Shown one piece after another: positions 34,536-46,344 of a stretch of 64,000 nucleotides of DNA; position 1 is the stretch's first letter, and each line of letters opens with the position of its first letter. This DNA is from Nephrocerus scutellatus. Lineage: Eukaryota > Arthropoda > Insecta > Diptera > Pipunculidae. The notes beneath the pieces were generated by a model. That model saw nothing but the letters and a program-made list of their open reading frames with translations, did no database searches and was not told where the DNA came from. Where the stretch lies: assembly GCA_947095585.1 (NCBI GenBank), contig OX352761.1, forward strand, positions 85,750,419 through 85,814,418, written 5' to 3'. Position numbers and translations under genes: made by a program.

Positions 34536-34782
34536 TTCAATTTGTCAACGACTTCATTCTAAATCTTATCCTTGAGCGTGCATTTTACTGATGTGGTTTT
34601 TCATAAGATAAACATAGTGGTCATTGTTTTTTACGGATATGCAGTTACGCTTTGCGAAGACAACAGAAGACGGAATATGATATATCGTGAAAGAATTTGA
34701 TAACTATATTTTATATACTAAAAATGTATTTAGTTTAATTTTCTTTAATACGAGTCATACGTGTCACACAACTGCACGCGGC

Positions 34783-34998
34783 TTAGGTAACGTCCTAATT
34801 GGACACCGATCAACCAACCTTAACAACGACTTCACATGAACTGAGGTGATCGCGAAATGCTGTGTTTTCTAGGACGACGACGTCTGGTCACGCGATCACA
34901 ATAGGACACACATGTTTCGATCGCGCGATCAATACGATGTAACCAACTATTGCTTATCGCCAGAACGCGCGTTTGCTGTCCAATTAGGACATTTGCTT
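34783..34998. repeat. short inverted repeat pair
   Basis: gtcctaattggac near 34790 and its exact reverse complement near 34979 flank about 175 bp that include gatcgcgaaatgctg and gatcgcgcgatc. It may be a small MITE. The frame 34912-35109 inside has no recognisable motif. Confidence 0.3.
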
Positions 34999-34999
34999 A

Positions 35000-37075
35000 T
35001 GCGTGTACCGCATATGTCTCATTCTCTTCATTATTATGTGAATTTTGACGTGTCTATGGGTGACGCAATGTATGTAAATTTAATAAATAGTGTCAAAACT
35101 GGAAAGTAAATCGATTTAAATAAGTTAACAGGGCTCATCAAAGTAAAATAGTAAAATACGTATAATAAATACTATTTGTTTAAATTATTATAGATGCACC
35201 TTTTAACTATTTTAGTTTGATTTTCGGTGCAAAAGCATTTCCTGTGAGAGATCCTATCTACTCAGAATATAACTCAGCACTTTTTATTAACAAACAGAAA
35301 TCTTAAAGATATATAGTAAAGTATATGAATGTATATACATATAGTAAAGTTTATATCTATATAGTATGATATTACTATGCCTAGTAAGAGGAATACTTTA
35401 CTGTATACTGGTCGAAATTTGTATTACAAAATTCAATTTAGGTAATCGAAAAAACGGCAAGAATACGCTTGTTGAAGTTCTGTAACAAACTAATCTCAAA
35501 TTTAAAATATATCCGTACCATCCCGAAGGATTATATAATGAGAAATTAAAAGCGAACTTGGAAGGGAGCCAGAGAGCTCTCAAAGACGACGGTGACTATA
35601 TGCAGCATAACAATGAAAACAAATCGTCATCATCGGCAAACAATATTGCTCAAATATTTATTTTTTACCAATCCCCATTTGTATGCCAACGGCAAACATA
35701 AAATGACGATGACGATGATATGTATTATGTGCAATGTATTTAATCAAATGGTATTTGCGAATTCAAAAACGTTATACGTTGGAGGTAACTCATATGTATA
35801 TAAATATTGTACAAATCAATTTTGTATATTTTTTTTGATGATATAAATATTATTATTATTTATGCAATTTTTAAGTTACGGGTACATATGATAAGAAAAA
35901 CTTTTAGGAGCAATAAACATGTACAATAGAGGCGTAATTTAAATTGGCTTTATTTGACTCTTTTTTGCAAGGCTCAACATTAAAAAAATCCATCAAGCCA
36001 ATCCAAATTCCTAAAAAATTCCTTGCAATAAATCTCGGAAAACTCTGGTTTTTTCCTTGAAAATATTTTTTGTCGTTCGACGATAAAATTATTCCGAGAT
36101 TTTCAGTGATTCAATGAGGACAAAAAATAAAAATTTGTAGGTTTAGAAGTATCAAATCTAGTTCAGAGATGCAAAATACCAGAAGAAGAAATCCAAAAAT
36201 ATTTTTTTAATTTTTGAAAGAAAGTTTTTACAAAATAATGCATACCAACTAAGGTCAAATATATATAAGAAAACGAATATACGAGTATGTTATATGTCTA
36301 AGCTGTAAGGATTTCTTTCAAAAGATTGCTAAAGAACAAGATGTTGATTACGATAAAAGTGTTTGTGTGAACGTATAATGACATATGTACGTACATCTCG
36401 TTAGTTTTTTTAAAGTGAAATAAGGAAACATAAAGGACTACTATTTACATACGAGTATATATATATATATATATATTATTTGGATATAGACACATAAAAA
36501 ATTTTATATGCCCACATAGAAAACAGGAGAAAAAATGTTATTGCTGAAACACATCCTTTTAGAAAAAACATTACAAACAGCATCCATTTCTATATACATA
36601 TATAAACGTTACGATGAAAATGAATGGCTATTTGCTAAGCACTTAAGATACCAAGTTTTCTATAATACAAACAATAAAAATTCTACTATCGTTGCCACAA
36701 CACTGTGCTGCAGCGCTATGCTGGTACACAACCGTCGCGTGTGTTTAATAAACAATTGAACAGCGCTAGAGAAGTGGGATGTGAAGGGGTGCGATTTTTG
36801 CAAACATTGGTATTTTGTTATTATTCGTATTAATCGATTATGTGGAAAAGATTGCTGACAATTTAGTTTTACTCAGCAGAAATTCTTTTTACCAGCCATC
36901 CAATTTTTTTTTCTACAACGCAATACTATTTATTAAACTTAAATTTAAAAGTGTATCGTTTAAAGAAAATTTCATTTGTACCATAATTACAAACGGTGTG
37001 GCTGCAAAGGTGGCTGAAAATCCGAGTATCTGTGTCGAGTAGCTGCCTACTGGACCTTTTATCAGAATAACGCAA
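35000..37075. other. intron 3, no gene recognised
   Basis: About 2 kb AT-rich intron. Several short frames (35592-35846, 36535-36759, 36815-37042) show no motif or composition of a gene. A TA run is at 36460-36477. Confidence 0.4.
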
Positions 37076-37079
37076 TGAA

Positions 37080-37865
37080 CCTTAAGGTAGTGGAAAAAGT
37101 CTACTACAATACAGTTTAATTAAATTTTTAAGATCTAACAATATACACTTTCTTAAATTATTTAAGCGATATGAAGTTCGTCAAAATCAAAAATTTTTTT
37201 TTATTAAAATTGTATTTACAAACACGATTAATTAAAAAAATCCTATCGGATAGATTTTTTTTTGACAAGTGCACTATTAAAGCCTATTCAATCTCCTACA
37301 AATCCATATCATAATATTTGTGTATTTAGTCAAAAAGAGCTCGAAAGAGCGAGCGGGTTGTGTTACTACTATTACGTATAGGAAGAGTTTCGTTTTCGTT
37401 CATTTTACAAACTTTAATTTTTAACCCTGCTCCTGTTGACCGAATGCATTAATATTATAAGGTAGATTTGTAGAAAATTGAATAGGCTTTAATATTGCAT
37501 TTGTCAAAAAAAAATTATCCGAGAGCAATTTTCGAAATATTCGCGTTTGAAAATAAAATTTAAAAAAAGAAAATTTTTTTTTAGATTTTGACGACGTTTA
37601 TATCGGTAACGGTTTCAAGAATTTAAAAAAATGTGCATTATTTGATCTTAAAAATTTAATTTTATTTCGAAAATGATCAACAGTGATCTTGTAGCTAGAA
37701 GCGTTGAAGAGTTACATGGCGTGAAGTGATGTAAGGTCAAAAGTACGTATCTTCACATTGAAACGCTACGTACACCGCAGGGGTTGAATACGATTTTTTC
37801 ACGAAATTAACCAAGGAATCATCCCTTTAAGTATTTGCCACCTTAACGGATACACCCTGTAGTTC
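37080..37865. mobile_element. foldback family, second copy
   Basis: Matches the centre and right part of the element at 11236-12864: ctgctcctgttgacc, ttgtagaaaattgaatagg, ttgtcaaaaaaaaattatcc, gacgacgtttatatcgg, tgatgtaaggtcaaaagtac and the end ggatacaccctgta at 37850-37861. Its left part (37250-37345) is the inverse of 37440-37525, so the foldback organisation is kept though the arms differ in length. Confidence 0.65.
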
Positions 37866-37869
37866 TCTT

Positions 37870-38760
37870 ATACATCTGCACAAGACCGTGACCTTTACAG
37901 ATATTGGGAACGATAAAAAAAGACTTGGATTGATTTAAACCCAAGAGCCTCTCTACATTTCTATCCAGCGCTCTACCTGGTAAGTTGAGCACACAGAAAA
38001 AACGTCTTCTTTTTGTAAGCTTGCAAATTATCGTTCTTCGCATCATTGTCATTCTGCTGCTTCTCGTTCTCTTTAGTGATGTGTATTATACTATTTATAT
38101 AGACTAATGACCATTGTGTAATTGCACATAACCGACAAATTTAACGAAATTAAAACATACAAAGAAAACGTCATCTTGCAAACTTAAAGATTCGACGAAG
38201 TTCTTGGGGGCTATGCTTCCTGCACTGCTTCTCCATCGATAAGCAAAGCATGTTTACTAGATTTAACGATCATTAACAATGTCATTTTCCGAAATATTAG
38301 TCCTTAATCAAGAAAAATCAAGATAGCTACCTAAAAAATGTGGCTGAATGGGGCGCTACATCCTTGTCCGCTATAGATTCATCAAAAATATAATGTTAAT
38401 TACTTGAATACCAGACGGGATTTACGGGTCCAGTATAACTAGTAGATATGATTTTCAATTACATTTGGCCCTGTAAGTAAGCCGACCATATTCAGACAGT
38501 CCTATCTAGACATTCCTTAAAGACAACTTGCGGCATTTAACTATGCTTATCTACAACAGTTCGCCATTTAAAAGTGTAAATAATTCTTTAGCGTTTTCAT
38601 ACAAGAACAAATCGACTACAGTGCCATTCCTACTATCAGTAGAAAACCAAATGTCAACCAAACCAAAATCGTTAAATTTTTTCGTTTTGATTTGAAATAT
38701 CCGCGAAATTAAAATGATGTTCGTATTTGTACTTCTTTAGTGAAAAATAAGGTACCCAGA
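37870..38760. other. intron 3, nothing recognised
   Basis: About 0.9 kb between two mobile elements with no interpretable frame or repeat. Confidence 0.35.
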
Positions 38761-38766
38761 CACTTA

Positions 38767-39106
38767 CTCGAAAAACATTTGCTCGAAAAACATTTGCTAG
38801 AAAAACATTTTCTCGAAAAACATTTGCTCGAAGAACATTTGCTAGAAAATGTATAAAACGACATTTGCTCGAAAAACATTTGCTAGAAAAACATTTTCTC
38901 GAAAACTAAATAGTCTATGTTTTCATCCTTCTAAAAACTATCGCGAGTAATTTTTGTTCGCGAAACGTGAGTTTTTTTTTAAATTTTTCGGTTATTTATT
39001 TTACCAAAAAATTACGTTCGAGCAAATGTTTTTCGAGAAAATGTTTTCGAGCAAATGTTTTTCGAGAAAATGTTTTTCTAGCAAATGTTTTTCTAGAAAA
39101 TGTCAT
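38767..39106. mobile_element. foldback MITE with 15 bp subterminal repeats, copy 2
   Basis: The same layout as 32563-32826: five or more ctcgaaaaacatttg variants on the left, the common aactaaatagtctatg / gttcgcgaaacg centre, then the reverse-oriented units. The repeat number is higher than in copy 1, so the arms vary by gain or loss of units. Confidence 0.75.
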
Positions 39107-39419
39107 GGAATCGAAAAATAAAACATATCTAAAAAAAGCTCTAATTTTATTTAATCAATAAAAAAAAAGATAAAATCATCAAAAAAAAGTTAGCGGGCTT
39201 ATTATGTCAAATTTACAGCTAAATTCAATGATAATCGGTTAAAACGACAAGGATGTAGCTTATGCGTAATTTATCACCTGTACAAACTCTAACTCTGATA
39301 ACTTACTTCCAGCCAAGAACAATCACAAAAAAATACTAAAAGGACACGATAATGAGAGTATACTATTAAAAAAAAATTTCGAAAAGAACTCATTACTAAG
39401 AAACATTACTCTTAAACCG

Positions 39420-39892
39420 ACCGACTCATGAGAGTAAATATCGAGAGCTTACCAAAGATGTTATATGCCTGCGAAACCTGGAAAGTCACGTCTAGTATTT
39501 CGAGGAAATTGCAAGCGTTTGTGAATCGCTGTCTACGTCACATCCTAAAGATTCGCTGGCCACAAATTGTATCAAACGAGGAATTGTGGCGCAGGACAAG
39601 TCAAGAGCGGCTGGACGTCGATATAAGAAAGCGTAAATGGCAATGGATTGGTCACACAATGAGGAAACCAAACGACGATATTGCAAAGCAGTCCTTTGAA
39701 TGGAATCCACAGGGTGCACCGCGGGTTGGAAGACCAAGAAAAACATGGAAATCAACTGTCTTAGCGGAAGCAGAATCCCAGAGACGGACGTGGCCACAGC
39801 TAAAATACCTCACTGCAGACCGTGAAGGATGTAGACGTTTTGTTGACGCCCTATGCCCCAACCGGGGTTACAGGACACGATGATGATGATGA
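39420..39892 (+). mobile_element. 5'-truncated RTE-like element with (GAT)n tail
   Basis: One uninterrupted frame, 39428-39883, encodes the C-terminal 151 residues of an RTE-like protein: MLYACETWKVTSSISRKLQ, FVNRCLRHILKIRWP, ELWRRT, KRKWQWIGHTMRKP, WNPQGAPRVGRPRKTW, VDALCPNRG. A gatgatgatgatgatg tail ends it. Severe 5' truncation plus a short tandem-repeat tail is the usual signature of an RTE insertion. The frame is better kept than in any other copy here, suggesting a recent insertion. Confidence 0.75.
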
Positions 39893-40071
39893 TGACCAAA
39901 GATATTGCTCGGAAATTAGTGATGAGCGAAATTGGTCTTGGTCTTGCAGTCTTGTCTTGGTCTTGCAATAAATGCAATACAATAAATGCATCACACGAAC
40001 ATATGGTGTGGGTATAGTTGGAAAGCTTTAGTGGTTCAGCCGTGATAGTCAGACATACATACGCACCAACT

Positions 40072-40935
40072 TTTTAAATTCTCTATATTAACTTCACTTG
40101 CCCGTGGCTGGCTAGCTGGCTGGCACACCAAATCTTGTGATCAATTTTTAACCCACTTCCTAAAGCCCGATTTTATTAAAATTTTGCACACATGTGTATC
40201 TCCCATGACAACACTTTCTATTAAAATTTGGGGCCGCGGGGTCGAGGGGCTCCCAGACAAATATTTTACAAAAAGTACCCGATTTTCTTCAAATTTTATA
40301 CACATGTGTATCTCCAATTGAAAACACTTTCTTAAAATTGTATACGCATGTGTATCTCCATTGGACAACACTTCCTTTAAAAATTTAGAAGTGATCGGGC
40401 CGCGGGGTCGGGGCGCACCCATACAAATTTTATTAAAAAAAATATCAGATTTTCTTCAAATTTTATACGCATGTTTATCTCCTCCTCATGACAATAAGGT
40501 GGGCTAAACTGTTAATTAAAATTAAAAAATTTAAGGAATGTAAATTATAACATATCACATTCCTCACGTTTGTAGCCGGTTTCCGATGGACAACACTTTT
40601 CGTAAAAATTTTGGCGTGATCGGGCCTCGGTGACTAAAATTTTTTAAAATGTACCCGATTTTCTTCAAATTTTATACACACATGTTTAATCCTATGGACA
40701 ACGCTTTTTGTAAAAATTTTGAAGTGGCCCCAAGGCCGAGGGCCTTCCATATAAAAATTATAAAAAACCAGCCCGATTTTCTTTAAATTTTATAGACATG
40801 TGTATCTCCGATGGAAACACTTTTTTAAAAATTTTGGAGTGATCAGGATAAGGGGGCTACCTTTGCACTTTGTGTATCAATTAGAGAATTTAAACGAAAA
40901 ATTTCAATTTTTATGGGTTGTTTTTATTAAATATT
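40072..40935 (+). repeat. family Y element, copy 8 (longest, about 6 monomers)
   Basis: Left end aaattctctatattaactt, right end gaatttaaacgaaaaattt then atgggttgttttt. About six internal units are marked by acatgtgtatctcc or a variant. A 100 bp repeat has inserted at about 40483-40582, splitting one monomer. Confidence 0.7.
40483..40582 (+). repeat. 100 bp short interspersed repeat, copy 1
   Basis: tgacaataaggtgggctaaa ... gtttgtagccggtttc, with an aaggaatgt / acattcct hairpin. It differs from 43641-43735 at only one position that I can see, and it cleanly interrupts a family Y unit between tatctc and cgatgg. Confidence 0.7.
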
Positions 40936-40939
40936 AAGA

Positions 40940-41305
40940 TAGAGAACAAACACATATGTTTGTATTAAACTAACTTTGGAACGCCTTGACCAAACTTGTT
41001 TGTATGCATATTACTTAACACCCGGAATCAATATAGTTGGTGGGTGGTTAGTTGATTTTAGTTGATTAGTTACCAACATTAGCGTTGATTCTATAATTTT
41101 CGTTGAGGCTGGTGATAGTAAGATACCTCTAGGGTGTGATGTTCGATTGGTGTTGGGTGAGATAACCTATATTAGTGTCGATTTTAGAGTTTTCGTGGTC
41201 GCTGAGGTGATTAGTGATGGTAAAGCATCTCTAGGGAAAGGAGGGGATATTATTGTCAAATTTCACAAACGGGCAACTCCACCAAACCGGGCACTCAGCT
41301 AGTAT
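40940..41305 (+). mobile_element. Helitron-like 3' fragment
   Basis: Contains gtgtcgattttagagtttt-type blocks and ends aaaccgggcactcag followed by CTAG and T at about 41300, like the CTRR terminus of Helitrons. The 5' end cannot be assigned with confidence. Confidence 0.45.
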
Positions 41306-41309
41306 TAAG

Positions 41310-42235
41310 TAAAAGGCGCCGCAACTTCCACTGCCACATAATAAATTTTGTATTCTTCGCAGAGAGAAAATACCCATAACACCGAGTTTAGATCTTTGAA
41401 TGTAACATTTTTAGTCCGAATCCGAAATCATTTTTAAACTTTAAAAAAAATGTTTATTCGCAACTTTATTTTAAATTTATTGTTCGAATTAAAACAAAAA
41501 AAAATATGTTTTAATTTTTTACTAAATAGATTTATATCTTCCCATTTATATCTTCACGCCATTACAAAAATCTCATATTTTTAGCCATTTTGTAAGAAAA
41601 TTATGTTTTGATGGGGGGGAGGCACTTTATGTCAAATAACAAATTATTAGGTAATTTTGAGCGTGTATCGTTCTAAGGTTATCATCAAAACTTTAGCATA
41701 ATTTCTAAGTCTGATTCTCAAAACTCCAATAGATACTAAAGAAATGAGCATTGCTTAAAGTTACATTTTGGCTGGCGACATGCATACCTAGTTGTTAACT
41801 ATAAAGCTTTTTTATTGCCTTAGAGCTCATCGTTTTACAGCACATGTAGGTTGTTGTTGCGGTTGTACTAGATTTATGAAAAAACACAATTAGTTTTGAT
41901 AGTCCAGTAGTCCAGTAGATTTAGAAAATTGAAATTGAAATTTTGTGCGGATCTCAGTTTATGAGGGCCTGCGTATGGCGTTTACCGTGTGGTACAAGTG
42001 GCGCAATATATTATTTTTACGTGTAATCCCCCAGAGAAAATATGGATTTCTAACTGTCACTACTCATAACAGCGATCACAAAAGTTATGGGATCTACATC
42101 ATACATCGGTTGCTTTAGATTATGTTTACACATATTCCCCTCCCTACCAGCACTAATAGAGATAATAGTGGTGTATTTTAATTAATAAGTGTACCAACTA
42201 ACAAGTTTAGTTAAAGTTGAGCAAGGCGTTCCACA
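41310..42235. other. interior of the composite, nothing recognised
   Basis: About 0.9 kb AT-rich sequence without motifs; no hAT transposase signature could be read on either strand. Confidence 0.35.
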
Positions 42236-42444
42236 GTAATGCTAGAACAAAAATACATACTTACATACATCCATTTATGTATATGTACTAATATAGATAT
42301 TATAGATATTATTTTAAAAATACTTTGGACTGCAAGAATTTTATCAGCAAGACCGCAAGAGCAAGACCAAGACCCAGGCTGCAAGATCAAGACCAAGACC
42401 AATACCGAGATGAAATGGTCTTGGTCTTGAGTTTGCTCATCACT

Positions 42445-43055
42445 ATCTAAAATGCATCTTTACGCATTCGATATTAGAATATGTACTTTAATTGTTTGCA
42501 ATAAATGCCGTACTATTTTCCGCCAACTTAAAACCTTAAACGAACTTTTGCAGCACCATATTAGTAAAGTTAGTAAACCGTAGGTAAATTAACAGGTTTT
42601 CGTTTGTGAAACAACTCTGGTTCTTACTATACTCTACATGATCACTTTAAATACTCTATAAATCACAAAAATTCTTTGAACAGTTCTATGAATTTAAATA
42701 CTCGTAGTAAAAATCTTTAATAAAAGGCTAGCAGTTTTTGGCACAACATAATCTAACTACGAGCTCACAATATGTTGCCTGCATTATCTTCATCTCGTGG
42801 AAAGTGTTATACGTTGCGAGCAAGAATTTGTATACCCTCGTATGTTAATGTTTCCCTTAAATACTGCGTTTTCAGGTTCGTGCCGATCAATAATAGCATT
42901 ATAATTCAAGTAAAAATATACAATGCATCACCATCAATCGTTTGTTGTATAATGTGATTTTGTATATCAAAAACTATAGCTTTTATAAACTATTATGTTC
43001 TGTTCTGAATTGAAAAAATTGAAATTATCGATAAGCAACTGTTAGCACTGATTTA
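42445..43055. other. intron 3, nothing recognised
   Basis: AT-rich; the short frame 42772-42957 has no motif. Confidence 0.35.
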
Positions 43056-43059
43056 AAGA

Positions 43060-43240
43060 ATTCTTCTTTTCCATCGACTGCCGAATCCTTTATAGGTGCG
43101 TGAATATGTTCATGAGGCTTATGTTCTTTAATATATCCCGCACGCGAAGGGTGCTTAGCCATTCATATTTTGTTTTAAAGCCGATAACAGTGGGTTAAAT
43201 TCTTTTGCTGACTAGAGAGTCCACCCGAATACAAAATGTC
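43060..43240 (-). mobile_element. RTE family 2 fragment
   Basis: The blocks gaggcttatgtt, cccgcacgcgaagggtgc, aagccgataac and gtgggtt recur in the same order at 3568-3640, within or next to the endonuclease end of the second RTE-like family. Non-coding remnant. Confidence 0.5.
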
Positions 43241-43640
43241 TTGCATAACAGCTGTGACATATTTCATATATAAGGCACCATTCCCCGTCCACCGTATCTA
43301 CAAACTTCTCGAACTTCTATCATAGATAATAGATACGGCACGTTCATTAATGAATGCTACGCGTTATTCCCCATATTCTGCCAATTGCTGAATAGGTATA
43401 CGAAAAAAATAATTTTTTATTTCTAAAATGTGTATACATAATATGTATATAAATATATATATTCAAATTTATCAATAATTATTTGTTTAGCGTTCGTAGA
43501 AAGTTTTATTTTATATTTAAATTTATTGCCAAAGGAGAATCATATGAATAGCTCCGTCACATACCATACAACTAAAAATAAAATGTTATCAACAGAAACA
43601 CATTAACTAGAATGACTCCGTCGACAAAAGCCTCCCTGAA

Positions 43641-43735
43641 TGACAATAAGGTGGGCTAAACTGTTAATTAAAATTAAAAAATTTAAGGAATGTAAATTAT
43701 AATATATCACATTCCTCACGTTTGTAGCCGGTTTC
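43641..43735 (+). repeat. 100 bp short interspersed repeat, copy 2
   Basis: Nearly identical to 40488-40582. A weaker inverted relative (aacgtgaggaatgtgat ... tcacattcct) lies at 57862-57905. A 24-base or longer A run follows at 43805-43830, unrelated to it. Confidence 0.65.
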
Positions 43736-44224
43736 AATTTATTTTCTCAGACTTCTCTCTGATTCATTTGATTTGATTCATTTCATTGAAAAAAGCAATT
43801 CGGAAAAAAAAAAAAAAAAAAAAAAAAATTCAGCTTCCAAAAACTGAAAAGAAAATGTTACAAATTCCAAATTAATGCCTATATCAAAATCCAAAATCCA
43901 AAATCAATGTGTTTCTTGTCGCCAAACATTTCACTAGGGCTGAGCGCAAGGGTTGGTTTTAAATGAAGTTTGCCAGAAAGGAGAAAATCTCTTTTCAAAA
44001 GATTCTTTGTAGCTTGGTCAAGTCCTCTAGATCTAGAGCACCTAAAAATTCAGGATTTTGGTGAAGATTTCCTATTTCGGTTTTTTCGTTTTTAATTTTT
44101 AAAAAAGAAAAAATTGCGACCGAGAAAAAAAAACGCATTTTCGCTATATTTTTGCAGATCCCTCAATATTGCTTTAAGGTTAAAATGTGTACATAGGAGT
44201 AGCATCAGTAGTATCATTAGGATC

Positions 44225-44515
44225 TCTATAAATAAAAACGAAATTTCGAGAAGTTGTTGATTATGAAAACTCATATTTACCAACCGATTTTAATGAAATT
44301 TTTAATGTATATTATTGGTAGGGCAAGGATGGTATAGGCTATAGTACAACCCGCTTTCCCATTCGTGGGGTGTAAATGTAAAATGCTAATACCAGCCACA
44401 TTTACCTATTTTAATGAAATTTTCAATGCACATTATTGGCAGGTGGCGGAAGGTTACATGCTATCGTACACCCCCTGCTGCATGTGTGCGGGTAGCGAAG
44501 CGCACGAGATCAGTT
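44225..44515 (+). mobile_element. Helitron-like 3' remnant
   Basis: Two related units contain ttttaatgaaatttt-aatg, attattggtagg and a gtacaaccc-type block, and end gggtagcgaagcgcacgag followed by atcagttagt. Many arthropod Helitrons end in a cgaagc-gcggg hairpin before CTAGT; here the last bases are altered. Confidence 0.35.
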
Positions 44516-44519
44516 AGTG

Positions 44520-45550
44520 CCCTTTAAAACCAACGTTCTCCACAAACTAGCTTTGATTTACAAAAATAAAATATTAATGTTCGTGGGTATATGATGTAAT
44601 CGCTATACACTCCTTTGTATACCCGCATCTTCTGAATCTAAATATCCATTTAAATTACGCAATATCTACATATCAACCTTATAAACGAAGACGATATATC
44701 ACACACCCATGTAAATATAACATACTTGATCACTGGATCGGAAGCGAGGTCTCCTTTGTTAGTCAGCGTTTATGTACTCGTTTTTGTCTTCTTATTATTA
44801 TAAAATGTTCTCTTTATTAGCTGATAGCATAGTGTAATGTGCGAAGGAAGTGACTCACAACAGCGAGCGGCGCTGCTTTATCCATGTTATATTATTTAGG
44901 ATATTTTGACAACAGTCGGTTATTCAGTAATTGTGGGATGTCGGAATACTAATTATTCAATATATACCTTTCCAGAAAGATAATAATAGCCGTAACATAA
45001 TGAGGACGAATTATGACCATAGTATAGAAATTTACGAGGTTAGATAAAATGGAATTTTTGAATTTTCACCTTCAACCTTTATTTTCTGTTCGTATATTTG
45101 TCCATTGTCCCTGATATATCTTGAAATTGGTAGCTATATTACATGCCTATTTTATTGATGGTTGTAATAATGATTACACTTGCTTTGGTATACTCGACGA
45201 TTTGTTGAAAATAATATACTGCTTTAAGAATATTCTATATTCTGCTGCGTTTACAAGTGGTATAAAAGTTTTCAGGAGGACTGTGGAGACATTGTTACAT
45301 CAAAATTGAAGACAATAATCATGTACAATAGCCAAAACACTTTCGGAGAGGTTGCTAATGGTGTTGCATCCTAACAACCGTCGGTACTCAATATGATGCT
45401 TTTCGCCTGTTCTTTATTCGCTTCGCTTCGAATCTTTTTAAACTTCTCTGTTCTCTTCTTGTTTTGTAATATGATAATTGAGCTTCCAGTTGCGACAGTG
45501 TTATCCATAACCGTTGCTTTGTTGCACAAAACTCCGTTAGAAAATATGTA
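44520..45550. other. intron 3, nothing recognised
   Basis: About 1 kb AT-rich intron; short frames without motifs. Confidence 0.35.
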
Positions 45551-45552
45551 AT

Positions 45553-45715
45553 TCCTTGTCATAAAATTATTTCTGACAATCTTAATCTTGAACAATATAT
45601 TTCACTAAGTCATTAGCTTAAGTTTACGACTAAATACAAAGAGGTCTGCTAATTCCGTCAACTCCACTGTCATGCCCAGATGTTTTAACACCATTAGCGA
45701 GAATTGAATTATGCC
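45553..45715 (+). repeat. 165 bp direct repeat, copy 1 (left of exon 3)
   Basis: Shares cttgtcataaaatt, tttcactaagtcatta, acgac-aatacaaa-aggtct, tccactgtcatgcccag-tgtttt and cgagaattgaatta with 47633-47795 in the same orientation. The copies flank coding exon 3. Class unknown. A C-run, 12 Cs, follows at 45756-45767. Confidence 0.6.
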
Positions 45716-46188
45716 GCCCTCATCGTTTTGTTATCATCACTCTCTTTCCTATACCCCCCCCCCCACCCCCGCTCAAAAGTTTTAAAAAGATCATTAATGT
45801 AAAGCCATGTATTTTTCAACTTGTCCGCCGAGTCTTTTCTATTCTTATTATTCGACTACTTTTTCCTGGTTGTTCGCGGGCGCTGTGGCTCTAACCTCTT
45901 GCAAATGTCTGGCAGGCATAATTGTCACGGGCCTTTCGGATACGGCCCTTCTATTTGGGTACAAAAATATAACACCAAACCAAATAATCATGCAATTTCA
46001 TTAAATTGTTCTTGAATTAGAAACTAAGAAGATGGGTATGAACCCATTCGATTTTAGAAAATACTATGGACTATGGATGTACCTATATTTTTAGTTTTAG
46101 CATCATAAAAGACAATAATTATCACTTACTTTTCTTTTACTTTTACGTTTCTAGATATTTATTATTGTATATAGAAGTATTGACTAAC

Positions 46189-46340
46189 CTGTGCTTGTGT
46201 AAACAACACGCGACGTTTTCTTCTTTGGGCCAACGGGAATTGCATAGGCTTTGAGTCACTGACACTGCATGCAGCTAGGCTTCCCATATTACCCATATGT
46301 CCCATTGATCCTCCCGCTGAACTTCCCATCAATCTTGAGA
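46189..46340 (-). CDS. scro: scro coding exon 3: linker and homeodomain N-terminal arm
   Basis: Residues 225-275 (the first codon is split A/TC), 152 nt. The acceptor is TTTCTTTTCAG and the donor CAG/GTTAGT. Encodes ISRLMGSSAGGSMGHMGNMG, a Met/Gly-rich linker typical of NK2.1 proteins, then SLAACSVSDSKPMQFPLAQ and RRKRRVLFTQAQ, homeodomain positions 1-12 with the basic arm. The ISR(L/F)MG start is shared with vertebrate NKX2-1. Intact. Confidence 0.95.
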
Positions 46341-46344
46341 CTGA

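Larger units (their letters stand above)
39919..42442. mobile_element. hAT-like composite with TAGTGATGAGC terminal repeats
   Basis: The left tip tagtgatgagcgaaattgg is followed by ggtcttggtcttgcag repeats. The right tip is the inverse: gcaagaccaagaccaa-type repeats, then gtttgctcatcacta. The 8 bp outside each tip (tcggaaat and tctaaaat) match at six positions, consistent with a worn 8 bp hAT target duplication. There is no transposase; the interior holds a family Y copy and a Helitron-like end. The pairing of the tips is inferred. Confidence 0.5.

Noticed and set aside
34912..35109. 65-residue plus-strand open frame
   Set aside because: No motif, lies between inverted repeats, no supporting splice or start context.
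43805..43830. Long A run as the tail of a processed pseudogene
   Set aside because: No recognisable coding sequence or poly(A) signal precedes it and no target duplication was seen.
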